Source: Prostheceraeus crozeri
Taxonomy: Eukaryota; Platyhelminthes; Polycladida; Euryleptidae
Reading direction: 5' to 3'
NCBI GenBank assembly: GCA_907163375.1
Contig: CAJQUW010010382.1
Span: forward strand, 85,266-149,265
DNA: 64,000 nucleotides
The notes under the pieces are model-generated. The model was not told where the DNA came from and ran no database searches. It saw only the letters and a list, made by a program, of their open reading frames with translations. This document shows positions 45,501 to 54,652 of the stretch, one piece after another (the first letter of the stretch is position 1; each line of letters starts with the position of its first letter). The position numbers and the translations under genes are program-made.

Positions 45501-45924
45501 CACAGCTGCAGCAAGATGAGGTTAGTTGATACGCGTCTCAACTGACCTGCACGGCACTGTATCAACTTGCCCAACAGGCTGTCATCACAGAAAACCCCTC
45601 CTCACGAATAGCATGTTATCTAATTGCTATGCTGTGTGTACTTTTAAACAAGGGCTTAGTGGCAACTGTCATTTGAAATATTAGAGGCAGCCATATTTGG
45701 TTGCAGTCAGGTGATAGCACGAAGTTCGGGTACTCACCTGATTTTTACTCCTAGCGGCGAAAAAGTGATTGTTGATTCTCCTTCCGCGTGATTAGTTCAT
45801 AAGCCGTTGTCACTAACACCAAAGAACCAATAACATAGGTCTACAAAAGCATCCTACGGCATGACCTCGAAGTCGCTACTTTGTGTGAGAAAAGTCGACT
45901 GTATCAACTAACCTACTCCTCCCC
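42547..45924 (-). mobile_element. pogo-like DNA transposon between the two copies of segment X
   Basis: Terminal inverted repeats AGTAGGTTAGTTGATACA at 42549-42566 and its exact complement at 45900-45917. The core GTTGATAC recurs subterminally: 42729-42742 (inverted), 42751-42764 and 42776-42786 on the left; 45519-45532 and 45559-45568 (inverted) on the right. These look like transposase-binding sites. The element fills exactly the gap between the end of the left and the start of the right segment X (2 and 7 spare bases). A clean TA duplication is not visible, which fits a recombinant rather than a simple insertion. Confidence 0.88.
43289..45121 (-). pseudogene. pogo-group transposase (HTH plus DDE_1), nearly full length
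   Basis: ATG at 45121. Residues 15-55 form a psq-type helix-turn-helix (ending 'KMTLYRFLVKS'); 85-150 resemble a CENP-B-type DNA-binding half ('AGMAWWAGFKRR'). The catalytic Asp are D186 in 'YNLDETG', D295 in 'LILDNQESH' and D331 in 'RLQPLDKSVYGPFK', a DD35D spacing. The usual DNH has become DNQ. An in-frame TGA at 44075-44077 replaces the Trp expected before 'LRSNQGKALTIYDI'. The frame continues with 'GFQSTGIHPLNRELFTDSDFAPS', then shifts near 43690 and back near 43500, giving 'IDIGDFVVVRVLGKSR' and 'LPRPEVVGGSARR' to a stop at 43289-43291. One nonsense codon and two compensating shifts are therefore the only clear breaks. Expressed protein would bind the GTTGATAC sites. Confidence 0.9.
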
Positions 45925-46993
45925 TAGCCGTCATAATTGCAATATATTCCATTGTAGATGATAGCAAATCAGATGTAGAACTGTAACATTCTTAATTTAA
46001 TCGAGAAAGTAACATATTCTTCACTTGAACCACAGAAATCTTGAAAAATTAACACACATTAAGTCTTGTTATCAAAAGTTCAGGCTCAAACCTTGTATCG
46101 CTTTTGAAATCAACATTAGACATGCTGACAGTATTGAAGTCTTGATGACGTCATTGAACAAACATCGCCTGAATTTTCAATGCTGCGATGTTCAACAAAA
46201 AACGATCCGCAGCGAAGATACGAAAACGTCCCTATCCATAGATCTGGATAGTCACTATGCAGAGACCGCGGAGTCTGTCTCAGTTAAGAGCCCGTATTGA
46301 TGTTCCAAATACCGCATCAGGGTCCATTTTCGAGGTCCGAGAAGGTCTGCATCTAGGTCCGCCTCGAAGGTCTGAATAAATCTGTGTTAGGGTCCATTTT
46401 GATTGTTGAGAGGAGCTGCATCAGGCTCCATTTTCAAAGTCCGAGAAGTCTGTAATAGGCTCCGATGCCAGGTCCCTATCCATAGGTCCGGAGAGTCACT
46501 ATGCAGGCACCATAGAGTCTGTCTCACTATATAGTCCACTTTGGTGGTCCGAGGTCTGTATTAGGCCGGAGGCACACACGATAAGTCATAAGCCGCAAAT
46601 AGAGTTGAAACAGATAAGTTTCAATGAGAGCAGATATTCAGAATAAGCTACAAGCTTGAAGCAATAAGCCATCAGCCACAAGCCGCCTTTGATTACGGAG
46701 GTACATTTGAAAAAGACACTAGCCATAAGTCATAAGCCGTCATCTGGTTGTGAATCTATGGACGATGATCTTCAATAGAACCGACATTGTGATATAACGC
46801 GTAATTCTTTGTGCTTGTGCTTTATACTCCTGCAAAAATTAGGAAAATATAGTTTATTTTCTTCTTCTGTCCGGTTGTCATGAGAAATTATTTTGAAACA
46901 ATTGTACCTGTTTGTAATTTTATAAATAAAAAGCGCACAGAATGCTTTAGAAGTCATAATAAAGTTTATTGAAATTAGGAAGAAAAATGTAAA

Positions 46994-47024
46994 CCTGACA
47001 TGTTTCGACTGGTCTTGTCAAAGG
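46994..47024 (-). ncRNA. Degenerate hammerhead-like motif in the Penelope 3' trailer
   Basis: The minus strand reads TTGACAAG, ACCAG, TCGAAAC, ATGTC, with ACCT/AGGT flanks: the spacing of a CUGAUGAG...CGAAAC...GUC hammerhead core, with several core substitutions. It lies downstream of the ORF of the left Penelope copy, where PLE hammerheads are known to occur. Activity is unlikely. Confidence 0.4.
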
Positions 47025-47130
47025 TAACCCAGCATGTGAAATTACATTGAAAGATAGACATTTTTTAAGAAGGAGAAGGTTGAGATACAGGTCAACACGC
47101 GATAGCAGCGGCAGACTGTGAGTCACCCGA

Positions 47131-48043
47131 TTACCATGGCAAGCGAAGATTAATCACATGGTCCTTTTGCTTGCACAGGTTGGGATTATCACGTCTAATA
47201 AACAATGCCTCGAGGATACGTAAAATGCGGTCATTGTAAGCGTGGCATACAATCTCAAACTTGCTGATAGGGTCATTCGGAACACTACAGCAACTGAGCA
47301 CATGTTCAGTAATTGCAGAGCGAGAAATTCCTAAATGACCATTTAAGAACCACCTGGGTATGTGCTCCCGCGCTCGAACTGTCAGGGGTCGTGACGTCCG
47401 TCCAATATAGGTTGATCCACAACCACAACGAAAAGAATAAATAACAGAAGACGTGGCGGCCACTGGCAGACGATCTTTAGGAGAAGCAACAGGAATACAG
47501 TTGGTCTTAAAAATAATTATGGGTTTTGCGGCAGGAGCAAACTTGGCCAGCAGTTCATCGATCGATTTGCGAATGAAAAGACTAGATTTGTCACCATAGA
47601 AAGGCAAGTTGACATAAACAGCCTTTCTTTCAGCGGTGGCAACAGAAACATTATTGATCTCAGTGACTTCATATTGATCGATGAAGTGCTCAGGATAAGC
47701 ATTAGACTTCAAAATAGCACGAATGGTATTGAATTCTTGGTATAACATTTCATCAGAACAAATACGAAGCGCACGAATAAATAGAGAACGGACAAGGCCT
47801 CTTTTATAGGCAATGGGCACGAAACTGTGAAAACTCATGTAAACACCTGAAAAAGTTGGTTTACGGTGCACTGTGGTACACAGTTTCCCGTCAGGCATGC
47901 GTTGTATAGAAACATCAAGAAACGGTAGTCTGCCCTGCTCTTCACATTCATAAGTAAAATTTATATGAGGATGAAAGCTATTGAAAATGTCAAGTAAAGA
48001 TTCTCCTGCCTCCCTGCTCCTCACAAGAGCGAACGTGTCGTCA
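47131..48043 (-). pseudogene. Penelope ORF, truncated copy 1 (RT end plus GIY-YIG)
   Basis: Open from the VDD active-site codons to a stop at 47131, with no internal stop. Order: RT palm end 'LPFLDVSIQRMPDGKL', thumb, then 'SSVIYSFRCGCGSTYIGRTS', 'REHIPRWFLNGHLG', 'SAITEHVLSC', 'ILEALFIRRDNPNLCKQ' and the terminal 'LRLPW'. C-terminal GIY-YIG marks a canonical Penelope/Poseidon element. Over the shared ~297 residues it differs from copy 2 at a single residue (Ala here, Val there). Confidence 0.9.
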
Positions 48044-49079
48044 GGTAGACGGTGTAGCCATGGGCAGTGCTCTCGGCCCTCTCTTTGCCAACATTTTCAT
48101 GGGAAACCTTGAGAGTAGTTTGTCTAGTCATATTGATTCCTTGTGTCATGTGTATTATCGTTATGTTGACGACACGTTCGCTCTTGTGAGGAGCAGGGAG
48201 GCAGGAGAATCTTTACTTGACATTTTCAATAGCTTTCATCCTCATATAAATTTTACTTATGAATGTGAAGAGCAGGGCAGACTACCGTTTCTTGATGTTT
48301 CTATACAACGCATGCCTGACGGGAAACTGTGTACCACAGTGCACCGTAAACCAACTTTTTCAGGTGTTTACATGAGTTTTCACAGTTTCGTGCCCATTGC
48401 CTATAAAAGAGGCCTTGTCCGTTCTCTATTTATTCGTGCGCTTCGTATTTGTTCTGATGAAATGTTATACCAAGAATTCAATACCATTCGTGTTATTTTG
48501 AAGTCTAATGCTTATCCTGAGCACTTCATCGATCAATATGAAGTCACTGAGATCAATAATGTTTCTGTTGCCACCGCTGAAAGAAAGGCTGTTTATGTCA
48601 ACTTGCCTTTCTATGGTGACAAATCTAGTCTTTTCATTCGCAAATCGATCGATGAACTGCTGGCCAAGTTTGCTCCTGCCGCAAAACCCATAATTATTTT
48701 TAAGACCAACTGTATTCCTGTTGCTTCTCCTAAAGATCGTCTGCCAGTGGCCGCCACGTCTTCTGTTATTTATTCTTTTCGTTGTGGTTGTGGATCAACC
48801 TATATTGGACGGACGTCACGACCCCTGACAGTTCGAGCGCGGGAGCACATACCCAGGTGGTTCTTAAATGGTCATTTAGGAATTTCTCGCTCTGCAATTA
48901 CTGAACATGTGCTCAGTTGCTGTAGTGTTCCGAATGACCCTATCAGCAAGTTTGAGATTGTATGCCACGCTTACAATGACCGCATTTTACGTATCCTCGA
49001 GGCATTGTTTATTAGACGTGATAATCCCAACCTGTGCAAGCAAAAGGACCATGTGATTAATCTTCGCTTGCCATGGTAA
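48042..49079 (+). pseudogene. Penelope ORF, truncated copy 2 (RT motif B onward plus GIY-YIG)
   Basis: Starts in RT motif B ('QVDGVAMGSALGPLFANIFM'), then 'YYRYVDDTFALV' with the catalytic YVDD, RT end, and the same C-terminal GIY-YIG as copy 1, ending at TAA 49077-49079. The frame is intact, but about half of the RT (fingers and motif A) is missing, so it cannot be a functional element. The 3' trailer is cut about 65 bases after the stop, whereas copy 1 keeps a longer trailer. Confidence 0.9.
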
Positions 49080-49419
49080 TCGGGTGACTCACAGTCTGCC
49101 GCTGCTATCGCGTGTTGACCTGTATCTCAACCTTCTCCTTCTTAAGAAATTATTTTGCCAAAAATGGCTTATGACTTATGCATTATTCTGTGTGCCTCCG
49201 GCCTTAGGGTCTGTTTTGAAGGTCCGAGTGAGTCATTAGGCATTGGTCCGCAGAGCCACTATACAGGTACCATTGAGTCTGTCTCCCTATATAGTCCGCC
49301 ATGAAAGAGACCGCACATAATATGTCCACTACCGTACAAAGAATTATTGGGTTCAAGAATGTTAAGCAACGAAGGGTTCTATATGGAACATCTTCAATGT
49401 TGTGTGTGGCACTCCCGTT

Positions 49420-49932
49420 CTACTCAATGGTTCTACAATTGGTTCCATTTATCTTTTGCGATATTGCGGAAGCTTCATATTTCATAGATTCCTTAAATTG
49501 CCATTCACAAATAAAATGCAGGATGGATTTTAGATTTATCGTACTTCTTGTAGTTAAAAGCGTCAAAATGCAGATAGAAATCCATGGGCCTATCAAGAAG
49601 CAAGTTTTTACAACGACCTTTGCAATAACTTTCTTACCATTCATGGCAGAAGCATCGAATGAAATACAGGCGCAAGGGGTTGCTGAAGGAGTCTGTCCAA
49701 AATATTTGAATATAATCTTAAGATTTTCGGTCGACCAGAAGTGAACATATTCATTAAGATGAAAAACGCATCTGTCTGAAAAGTCAGATTTCTCAAAAAC
49801 GCTGGATTTTTAGCAAACTTGTGTTACACTATCTCGGAACTTATGATCGTCATCTCCATCCAAAAATTCCTGGCAACACACTTGTTTATCAGGATGAAGG
49901 TTATTTTTCTTTAGAATTCTAAACACTGAGAG
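49420..49932 (-). pseudogene. Mariner/IS630-like transposase relic (segment X, right copy)
   Basis: Contiguous with the upstream motif missing from the left copy: 'SVFRILKKNNLHPDK' directly precedes 'CQEFLDGDDDHKF', then 'FHLNEYVHFWSTENLKIIF'. The order helix-turn-helix end, FCQEFLD, FHLNGYVN-like, W-x-x-EN matches IS630/mariner-group transposases. Stops and missing catalytic residues make it a relic. It is cut upstream by the MITE at 49939. Confidence 0.62.
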
Positions 49933-49938
49933 GATTAA

Positions 49939-50252
49939 AGGCTGGTTTCCATTGGGTCGTAGGTCGCTTCAGCGTCTCCACTGTCGCGTGAAATTTGACG
50001 TCACAATTATCTTCACTTTCTTGCGACAAGAACGCTTGACGCTCATGGCGCTGCAATATTTGAAGTCACAATGGGCACTGCATTGCATGCAACGTCGGAA
50101 GGGTGACACGCACGGTGAAGCAGCAGACACCACTGATTGGAAACCGTCTCACGAGTTGAAGCGCAATTGAGTGAAACATCGATCAATCAGAGCGCGCTAT
50201 TGCGGAAGACGGTGCTACGACGTACGACGCGCGATCCATTGTATACCAGCCT
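49939..50252. mobile_element. PIF/Harbinger-like MITE, 314 bp
   Basis: Left AGGCTGGTTTCCATTGGGTC and inverted right AGGCTGGTATACAATGGATC form the ends. TAA at 49936-49938 and 50253-50255 is the Harbinger-type target triplet. The GC-rich interior contains several CGTCG/CGACG words near both ends. No coding potential. Confidence 0.85.
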
Positions 50253-50255
50253 TAA

Positions 50256-51769
50256 GAAAATTCTTCTTCAGAGAGGCGACGCGTACATTTAGTCGGAAAG
50301 AAATTCAATATCACTGCAACCATTATGCCATTTGCTAGAAATCAGTTATAAGATGCTTATCGAAGGAGAAGTCTATAATTGAATAATTGAGCTCTGTAGG
50401 CTGCAATCTATAATGCCGCGATGCATTGACCCATAATGGTATCCAGTCCAAATGGTCTTGATAGAACTTTCCAGGGAGCGCAACAAAGTGCAATTTAAGC
50501 AAAGTTCTTAGCAACAGCTGAAACTTTAGTGCCACCTCCGCGAACTGAAAGAGCAGCTGATTTCGGGACCAGAAACATACTTTGCAAAGTGTGCTCTTGT
50601 ATTTGATTACCGCACTTGATATTAGTTCGAGGCTTTCTCTGGGACAGTTTTATAAAAACCAAGGTTCAGGTTTTTTGCAAGAAGACCATTACAATCATGA
50701 ACATAATACGCGAAATTGTGCACACTTTAACAATGACATGCGTTCTGAAAGTTATCAGAGTTTCAGAAAATCAATCTCTTTGTCTGCATCTATCTCAGCT
50801 TGAACCAACACAAAATAAATTAGCAGATAGAGTCAAGAGATTTTGTGAAACAACGCAACGGTGACGATGATTGTGTCGTTTCTAGAGGACAGGTAGTTCC
50901 GCGATATCATAAACAGAATGTCCGGAATTTTCAATTAAATTCTCACTTCAATGTATTGAAAAGCTCTCCATAAATCTCGCACATTTTAATCCCATACACG
51001 TAAATCTAATAAATCACTTTTTTTCTTCTATTTCCACCCGGCCTCAGACAATAAATTGACAGAGGCATGGTTCAGCGATACTGTTTGTAATAATCAAAAC
51101 ATAACAGCAGACCATCATTTATTTCACATTTTGTGAACAAAACCTGTCATTTATTACCCCTGCCCATACTGGCATGCACTGAAGCGCGAAGAGGGGATTG
51201 GCCCGCCTTCTCAACCTTTAAACTTTTGCTCCGAAAATATGAACATTACGCTGCAGCACATTTTGTGTATGACCGAAAATGACTTTTCAAAATAAGACGG
51301 TCTACTTTTTTAAAATTCATAAATTTGAACTTTCAGTGAGTCGAATTGAACGATTCATTTATTGGTTTGTTTATTAATAGTCTATGAAATGTTTTAGCAC
51401 TTGCAGGAATTATGATGATTGGATCATATTACATAATAATCACATTATTTCATAGCCTATCACTTGACTATCTTTCAATGCTAGCATAATTTCTATTGAT
51501 GTCTCCTGAAAACCGCAAACCGCATTCTACCAAGTCGATGAAATGATCGATTCGAATATTACGTCTATACTAGTGCATAACTAAATGCAGCATAAATGTT
51601 GGCCAACATTTTATAACATACAAATAGATATCACTCAGTGTTCAATACTACTTACATTGCGATCATGCTGTATCATGTATGGACAATGATCTGGACAGAC
51701 GAAATTAGAATAGTTCCAATTTAGACTTATCAAATTTAGCCTGCATTTAGTAGGCTATAGCTATACTTG
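50256..51769. other. Non-coding stretch
   Basis: Nothing recognised. Short open frames near 50582-50864 (+) overlap each other in different frames and have no motif. Confidence 0.45.
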
Positions 51770-51770
51770 T

Positions 51771-52706
51771 GCAGGGTGCGGCATGAAAATGTGACTAAAT
51801 TTCAATGTAGCATAGCTTTCTAATTATCCAACAGACTATTAACAAATAAGGTCTGATTATGATGTCAATACACATCTTCATTACCGTAATCAACGTTAGT
51901 CAACATTACAATGATTTTAAGGATGAGAGTGCAATATACATGCAAAGCAGTAGAACTCGAAAGCCAAGAAACTAGATGAAAAGAACAACGACGGAATAGA
52001 AAAGTTAGCCTACTTCCAATTTTTCACTTAGATCATAATCATCGTGGCGAAGACTTTTTAGGCATTGTTGCACGGAAAACTTTCAAGCGAAAGGAAGACT
52101 TTCGTCGAGGTAGTTCAAGCGAGGGCTATTCGGCTTATTAATGACGTCAAGCTAACCTGTCATCTCCAACCATTGTCTCATCGTCGAGCAGTTGCCAGCT
52201 TAAGTCTTTTCTACCGCTGTAGTTAAGGTTCCCAAACTTCCTCACAGCGAGGCCCTTCGGGGCATAGGCTCCGGCCTTTCCTAGTCTGTTTCCTAAAAAG
52301 ACTTTAAAAGAAATGAAACAGGAAAATACGAATTTTTGACGTGGATGCTGTGTGATCATCTGCAATAGAAAGATCTCGCCGTGATGCTTATCGCTATAAC
52401 TATGAGTTTCGAGCTTAAATAAAGTTATTTTTATCACTATTATTACTGAAGAATTGGAAGCAGGCTGGTTCTTCCATTTCTTCCATTCAGTCGTCGTTCA
52501 TTTTCATCAAGTTTCTTGGCTTTCGAGTTCTTCTGCTTACATGCATATTATACTCTCATCCTTAAATTCAATCATTGCAATGTTGACTATGGTAATAAAG
52601 ATGTGTATTGACTTCAAATGAGACCTAATTTGTTAATTTCTGTTGGATAATTAGAAAGTTATGCTTCATTAAAATTCAGTCACAATTTTTTATGCCGTAC
52701 ACTGTA
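51771..52706. mobile_element. Inverted-repeat element (~230-bp arms) enclosing an exon-like island
   Basis: 51771-52005 and 52477-52706 are inverted copies with scattered mismatches, sharing TTTCTAATTATCCAACAGA, GTCAATACACATCTT and AACTCGAAAGCCAAGAAAC. The 470-bp centre contains a GC-richer segment with coding character and splice-like borders (52157-52292). Ends and target duplication are not sharply defined. It is either a foldback/MITE that captured an exon or an intronic repeat pair around a real exon. Confidence 0.65.
52157..52292 (-). CDS. Possible internal exon of an unrecognised gene
   Basis: On the minus strand a pyrimidine-rich tract ending TCTTTTTAG precedes 52292, and GATGACAG is followed by GTTAGC at 52157: good acceptor and donor contexts. 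One frame is open through all 136 bases and is Gly/Lys-rich, with 'GAYAPKGLAVRKFGNLNY' then 'WQLLDDETMVGDD'. Local GC content is higher than the surroundings. I do not recognise the protein. Other exons of the same gene were not found in the window, so it may be an isolated captured exon, an exon of a gene extending beyond this window, or chance. Confidence 0.4.
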
Positions 52707-53174
52707 ATCACAGACTTACATAAAAAAGGCTGACTGTGACAAAGATTTTATACATAAAGGAGGAGTTCGCCTGTTTGTTTTACATAGCAACATAGCATCA
52801 TCGGACAACATCTATAATCAAGAAAGGCATCAATTTTCCTACGGATTTTGAAATATGAATTAGACATCTAGTTCATCAAGATGTGAAGACTATGAAGCAG
52901 CAAGAATAATCAAATGACATGTTTTGTTCTAGCAGAGACAATGCTTTCCAAAACATGGGAAAACAGAAATCTTTGTTTAGCATTTATTTGTTAAGAATAT
53001 TGCAGTGACACAATTGATGTACTGTATTCCCACGTGAATTGCAGAATTAGTTTACTCGAATACAGAATTTAATAACCATCCATGCAGGATAAAGGATTTA
53101 CTGAATACAAGTGGAATTCACAAAATTGTTAAACTCATTCTGAGTCTAGTTGTTTGGTCATTATTATGATTATT
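52707..53174. other. Non-coding, nothing recognised
   Basis: AT-rich sequence between two inverted-repeat units; no feature supported. Confidence 0.45.
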
Positions 53175-53926
53175 AGTGGGGGTGATAACTCTAAAACCGT
53201 GCAAATTGAGGGTAGAGGGCCAGATTTTTGCCTATATCTTAATTTTCATCTTGTGAACAATTCCTGATATGTATCTCTTTCTGAATTTCTGCATTTACTT
53301 CTCCCTGAAATACATTACACCAATGGGATTTCGCGCAGACTTTAATGACTAAAAATAATTCTAGTGTTTAAATGCGGAAGCAAGAGTGGATGTATCGTCA
53401 TAGTTACGCAGTACACAAGTGTTTCAAAATTTACCAGCTGAAAATAGTAGTGGCAAAAATCTATGGCAATGGCTATGACATCGGCTGAACCGGTACAAGT
53501 TTGGTCTCCTGGCTATTACACCGGCTGATCCATTACAATATTTGTTCTATCTATATTATCACGCATCGTATTTCTCAGCTATATCAGATAACAGAATCAC
53601 TCAATGTAACAAGAAAAAGGTCTTTGTATCAGAAAGTGACTAGGCTCGCCTCTTTGTCTTTCATCGCCTTACATAGTTTTGCTTCACTTTCTAATTTTTT
53701 GAGAAATTTAGTGGTTTCTGAAAAGAACTAAATAGATTCCTAGGCGACAAACGACTAATATAACAAAATCTCAATTTTCAAGTGCTTTATTTGCTGTTGA
53801 TAATTTTATCTTTTTTTTATTTGAGGCAATCAGCATTACCTGGGGCTCGTTTCATCAAATAAATTAGTGCTCTATCTCAGTATGGAAAATGTTTTGCGTT
53901 TCATAAAATAAATTTAAAGCAGTGAT

Positions 53927-54046
53927 TTAAACAGTCGAAATTCGCAGCGCTTCACAAAACCGCATATTAAGCAGTGATTTATAAAAAGTCCCACACTGCT
54001 TAATATATGGCTTTGTGAAACGCTGTTAATTTCGACTGCCTAATCA
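53927..54046. repeat. Long hairpin, ~50-bp arms
   Basis: ACAGTCGAAATTCGCAGCGC...CATATTAAGCAGTG faces its inverted copy CACTGCTTAATATATGGCTT...ATTTCGACTG with a loop of roughly 15 bases and few mismatches. The upstream GGGGCTCGTTTCATCAAATA resembles a Harbinger-type end. Likely a snapback MITE. Confidence 0.7.
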
Positions 54047-54652
54047 GTATTATTGAGCAGTCTGCAGAGTCTTCACAAAGAAGCATCAGCAGTGGTCGAA
54101 ATTTGAAAATATGGAAATTCACTGATAGAAATGTGAAAATTTTTATCACAAGATGTGAATGATCGTCGAGAAAGTTATGGAAACTTAAGATATCGGAGAA
54201 ATTACTGCAAATATAACTTCAAAATAGAAAAATGGCTTTTGATTTTCAATTCTATTGTCAGTAGTAAACTATTTGTGAGAAGGGCACATTTGCAAGCTTT
54301 TTTTTGAAAATTTCTTCCTTTGAAAAGTGGCAATGCTGTGACGAAAAAACGTCCGGTAACAACAAAATTACAGTGGTTTGATTTGAGGGTTTCAATTTCT
54401 TTCGTGTAATGAGGTATGGAAGAATTTCGTCATTCAAAGTCATGTCATGAAATCATTTCAATATTAGAAGACCTTGAGATATTGACTTTTACATACATCG
54501 ACAACAGCTAGCAAAAGACATGTAGATTCTCAAATACTCTCTAAATTTGTAGTCGCACAATTGACTGCCGGAAACATTTTCCACTCATAATTTTTTACCA
54601 CCTAAACAAATGCAGCCATCCAAGAGTCTAAAGAAAAACGAATCTCACGCGC

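Larger units (their letters stand above)
46896..49144. mobile_element. Inverted (head-to-head) dimer of truncated Penelope copies with 13-bp target duplication
   Basis: AGAAATTATTTTG occurs at 46883-46895 and 49145-49157 and once in the left segment X, so the 2249-bp dimer entered as one unit. The left copy (-) runs from its 3' trailer to the VDD of the RT active site (46896-48043). The right copy (+) starts slightly earlier in RT motif B (48042) and ends at 49144. About 980 bp are shared as inverted arms with a 123-bp spacer belonging to the right copy. A CA microhomology lies at the junction. Confidence 0.92.
46564..49203. mobile_element. Harbinger-like MITE in segment X right copy (split by Penelope dimer)
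   Basis: Same ends as 39215-41874 with TTA at 46561-46563 and 49204-49206. Here the MITE is interrupted near its right end, not its left, by the Penelope insertion. Presence in both copies means the MITE predates the duplication. Confidence 0.85.
45925..49876 (+). repeat. Duplicated segment X, right copy
   Basis: Same start and end words as 38562-42546 and near-identical throughout, apart from a short deletion near 46378 and the Penelope dimer at 46896-49144. Beyond 49876 the transposase relic continues without a break, so the right copy retains the original right flank while the left copy retains the original left flank. Confidence 0.9.

Noticed and set aside
38562-49876. Segment X copies as LTRs of one large element
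   Set aside because: They start TAG and end CAA rather than TG/CA, contain a MITE and a transposase relic, and the right copy's sequence continues naturally past the putative LTR end. The internal part is a DNA transposon with its own ends.
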